Shown here: one piece after another, positions 5,025 to 6,044 of the stretch
Position numbering within the stretch: the first letter of the stretch is position 1
How the letters are laid out: every line of letters starts with the position of its first letter
NCBI GenBank assembly: GCA_023395755.1
Contig: JAEWYG010000191.1
Coordinates: 1-6,044 of the forward strand
Length of the DNA: 6,044 nucleotides
DNA from: Actinomycetes bacterium
GTDB taxonomy: Bacteria; Actinomycetota; Coriobacteriia; Coriobacteriales; Eggerthellaceae
Direction: 5' to 3'
Translations under genes and position numbers: made by a program
The notes under the pieces: generated by a model
Database searches by the model: none
What the model was told of the DNA's origin: nothing
The model's input: only the letters and a program-made list of their open reading frames with translations

Positions 5025-5504
5025 TTATTTAGGGAACTTTTGTTCTAAGGCCGCCTTTACACAAGCCGGTACAAAACCATTCACTTCGCCATGTAAACTT
5101 GCTATTTCGCGCACGATCGATGAAGATAGATACATATAATCGGGAGGCGACATAATAAAAAGCGTCTCAAGTTCTTGATTCAACTGATAATTAAGAGCCG
5201 TCATCTGGAACTCATATTCGAAATCAGTAATGGCACGCAAACCCTTTACCACAACAGAAGCCTCCATGCGCGCAGCAAAGTCAACGAGAAGCTCGTCAAA
5301 AGGTTCAACGCTCACATTAGGTAGGTGACTTGTTGCTTGACGCACCAATTCAACACGTTCTTCTAACGTGAATAGTGGGCCCTTTTTTTCAGACGCGGCA
5401 ACACCAACCACAACCTCATCTACCAGTTGTGCGGCACGCGTAATTACGTCAAGGTGTCCGCTCGTAATAGGATCAAATGTGCCGGGAGATAATGCTCGTT
5501 TCAT
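5025..5504 (-). CDS. coaD: Phosphopantetheine adenylyltransferase
   Basis: CoaD transfers AMP from ATP to 4'-phosphopantetheine, giving dephospho-CoA, the penultimate step of coenzyme A synthesis in the cytoplasm. The 159 residues equal the E. coli enzyme's length. Visible family marks are PGTFDPITSGHLD (7-19), with the nucleotidyltransferase (T/H)xGH motif at Thr14-Ser-Gly-His17. RAITDFEYEFQM follows in mid-protein, and LSSSIVREIA is the ISSTxVRE-type ATP-binding motif near the C-terminus. The protein looks complete. The start ATG at 5504 is required by the family's N-terminus (MKRALSPGTFDP). Its Shine-Dalgarno support is poor: the only AAGGA lies about 15 bases upstream. It follows rsmD by 53 bases, the standard rsmD-coaD pair, probably co-transcribed. 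The identification is secure. Confidence 0.97.
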   Translation of the reverse strand: MKRALSPGTFDPITSGHLDVITRAAQLVDEVVVGVAASEKKGPLFTLEERVELVRQATSHLPNVSVEPFDELLVDFAARMEASVVVKGLRAITDFEYEFQMTALNYQLNQELETLFIMSPPDYMYLSSSIVREIASLHGEVNGFVPACVKAALEQKFPK

Positions 5505-5557
5505 ATCGGTTGGTTCCGTTCCTTCTTCGCACCAGCATTTATTTCGGATGTCAGGCT

Positions 5558-6044
5558 CTATACCTCACGTCCACCATCATCTCTCAAGATATCCACGATA
5601 GTATCCCCGTACTTTTTACGTGACGCAAGGGACAAACCACACGTTTTCGCCACCTGGTCGACCTCACCACTCGAAGCGGCAGCGTGCTCATACATTACCA
5701 AAACATCCGAATCAAGCGCACCCGCATGCGAAAGCTGCGCGACCATTCCCAATACCGCACCAGCTTCACACGCGTATGGTGGATCAAGAAACAGCAAATC
5801 AAAGGATGGCCGAGCGTAAAGAGGCGGAGTTTTAAGAACATCTCCTTTTTGCGTTCGCACTCGCGTTTCAGAAAGACCAAGCATGCGGGCATTGTTTTCA
5901 ATTACGCGCAATGCCGCGCCATCGCGCTCGAAGAAATGTACCTGAGCAGCACCACGCGACAACGCTTCAAAACCGAGTGCCCCCGAACCCGCGAACGCAT
6001 CCAGCACCACTGCACCATCGAATCCACCACGAGCACTATTCACT
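5558..6044 (-). CDS. rsmD: 16S rRNA (guanine(966)-N2)-methyltransferase RsmD, C-terminal part (5' end beyond the window)
   Basis: RsmD uses S-adenosylmethionine to methylate G966 of 16S rRNA in the assembling 30S subunit. Visible are the SAM-binding motif I, LDAFAGSGALGFEALSRGA, the acidic FFERD that would contact the cofactor ribose, the NNARMLGL helix, and the catalytic LDPPY motif typical of N2-guanine methyltransferases. The C-terminus ends in KYGDTIVDIL, as in the family, and stops at 5558. The frame is open to the right edge. A GTG at 6043 exists, but the family has about 40 further N-terminal residues (the RPT.DRVREALF region), so the true start lies outside. coaD follows after 53 bases. 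The family assignment is firm. Distinguishing RsmD from related small RNA methyltransferases rests partly on the coaD context. Confidence 0.94.
   Translation of the reverse strand, partial: VNSARGGFDGAVVLDAFAGSGALGFEALSRGAAQVHFFERDGAALRVIENNARMLGLSETRVRTQKGDVLKTPPLYARPSFDLLFLDPPYACEAGAVLGMVAQLSHAGALDSDVLVMYEHAAASSGEVDQVAKTCGLSLASRKKYGDTIVDILRDDGGREV

Noticed and set aside
1..6044. CRISPR array, insertion sequence, tRNA or rRNA
   Set aside because: No regularly spaced repeats, terminal inverted repeats with a transposase, or structural RNA patterns were seen on either strand.

Overview
The window reads as a chromosomal housekeeping segment of a Gram-positive actinobacterium. Every gene lies on the minus strand. 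In transcription order they are rsmD (5' end beyond the right edge), coaD, a small DivIVA/SepIVA-like coiled-coil gene, yceD (DUF177), a large membrane diguanylate cyclase, rpmF (L32) and plsX (3' end beyond the left edge). A coiled-coil gene placed directly before the DUF177 gene is known from mycobacteria and streptomycetes. The mixed, roughly balanced base composition is low for that phylum and, with the diguanylate cyclase, points to a Coriobacteriia/Eggerthellales-type organism. The taxonomic placement is an inference.

Right part (3736-6044): rsmD and coaD are 53 bases apart, followed by a 187-base gap with a credible extended -10 promoter and a small inverted repeat. The coiled-coil gene and yceD come next. 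They overlap by one base (TAATG) and are probably translationally coupled. This unit ends at a perfect 18-bp inverted repeat (3736-3778), a strong terminator.

Middle (783-3569): one gene of about 928 codons sits between yceD and rpmF, two genes that are neighbours in most bacteria. It encodes a membrane anchor, an extracellular domain, seven membrane helices, three PAS-like domains and an intact GGDEF domain with its inhibitory site. It has its own -10 element and leader. It looks like a receptor that makes c-di-GMP in response to an external or membrane signal.

Left part (1-782): after a 230-base gap with candidate promoters and a leader hairpin comes rpmF, a zinc-ribbon L32 of 59 residues too short to stand out as an ORF. 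A very strong intrinsic terminator follows, then plsX, the entry enzyme of phospholipid synthesis.

The housekeeping genes cover ribosome maturation (RsmD, YceD, L32), coenzyme A and lipid precursors (CoaD, PlsX) and probably envelope growth (SepIVA-like). The diguanylate cyclase is the one accessory element and the main point of interest. No mobile element, CRISPR array, tRNA or rRNA gene was seen. No stretch above 300 bases lacks a gene.
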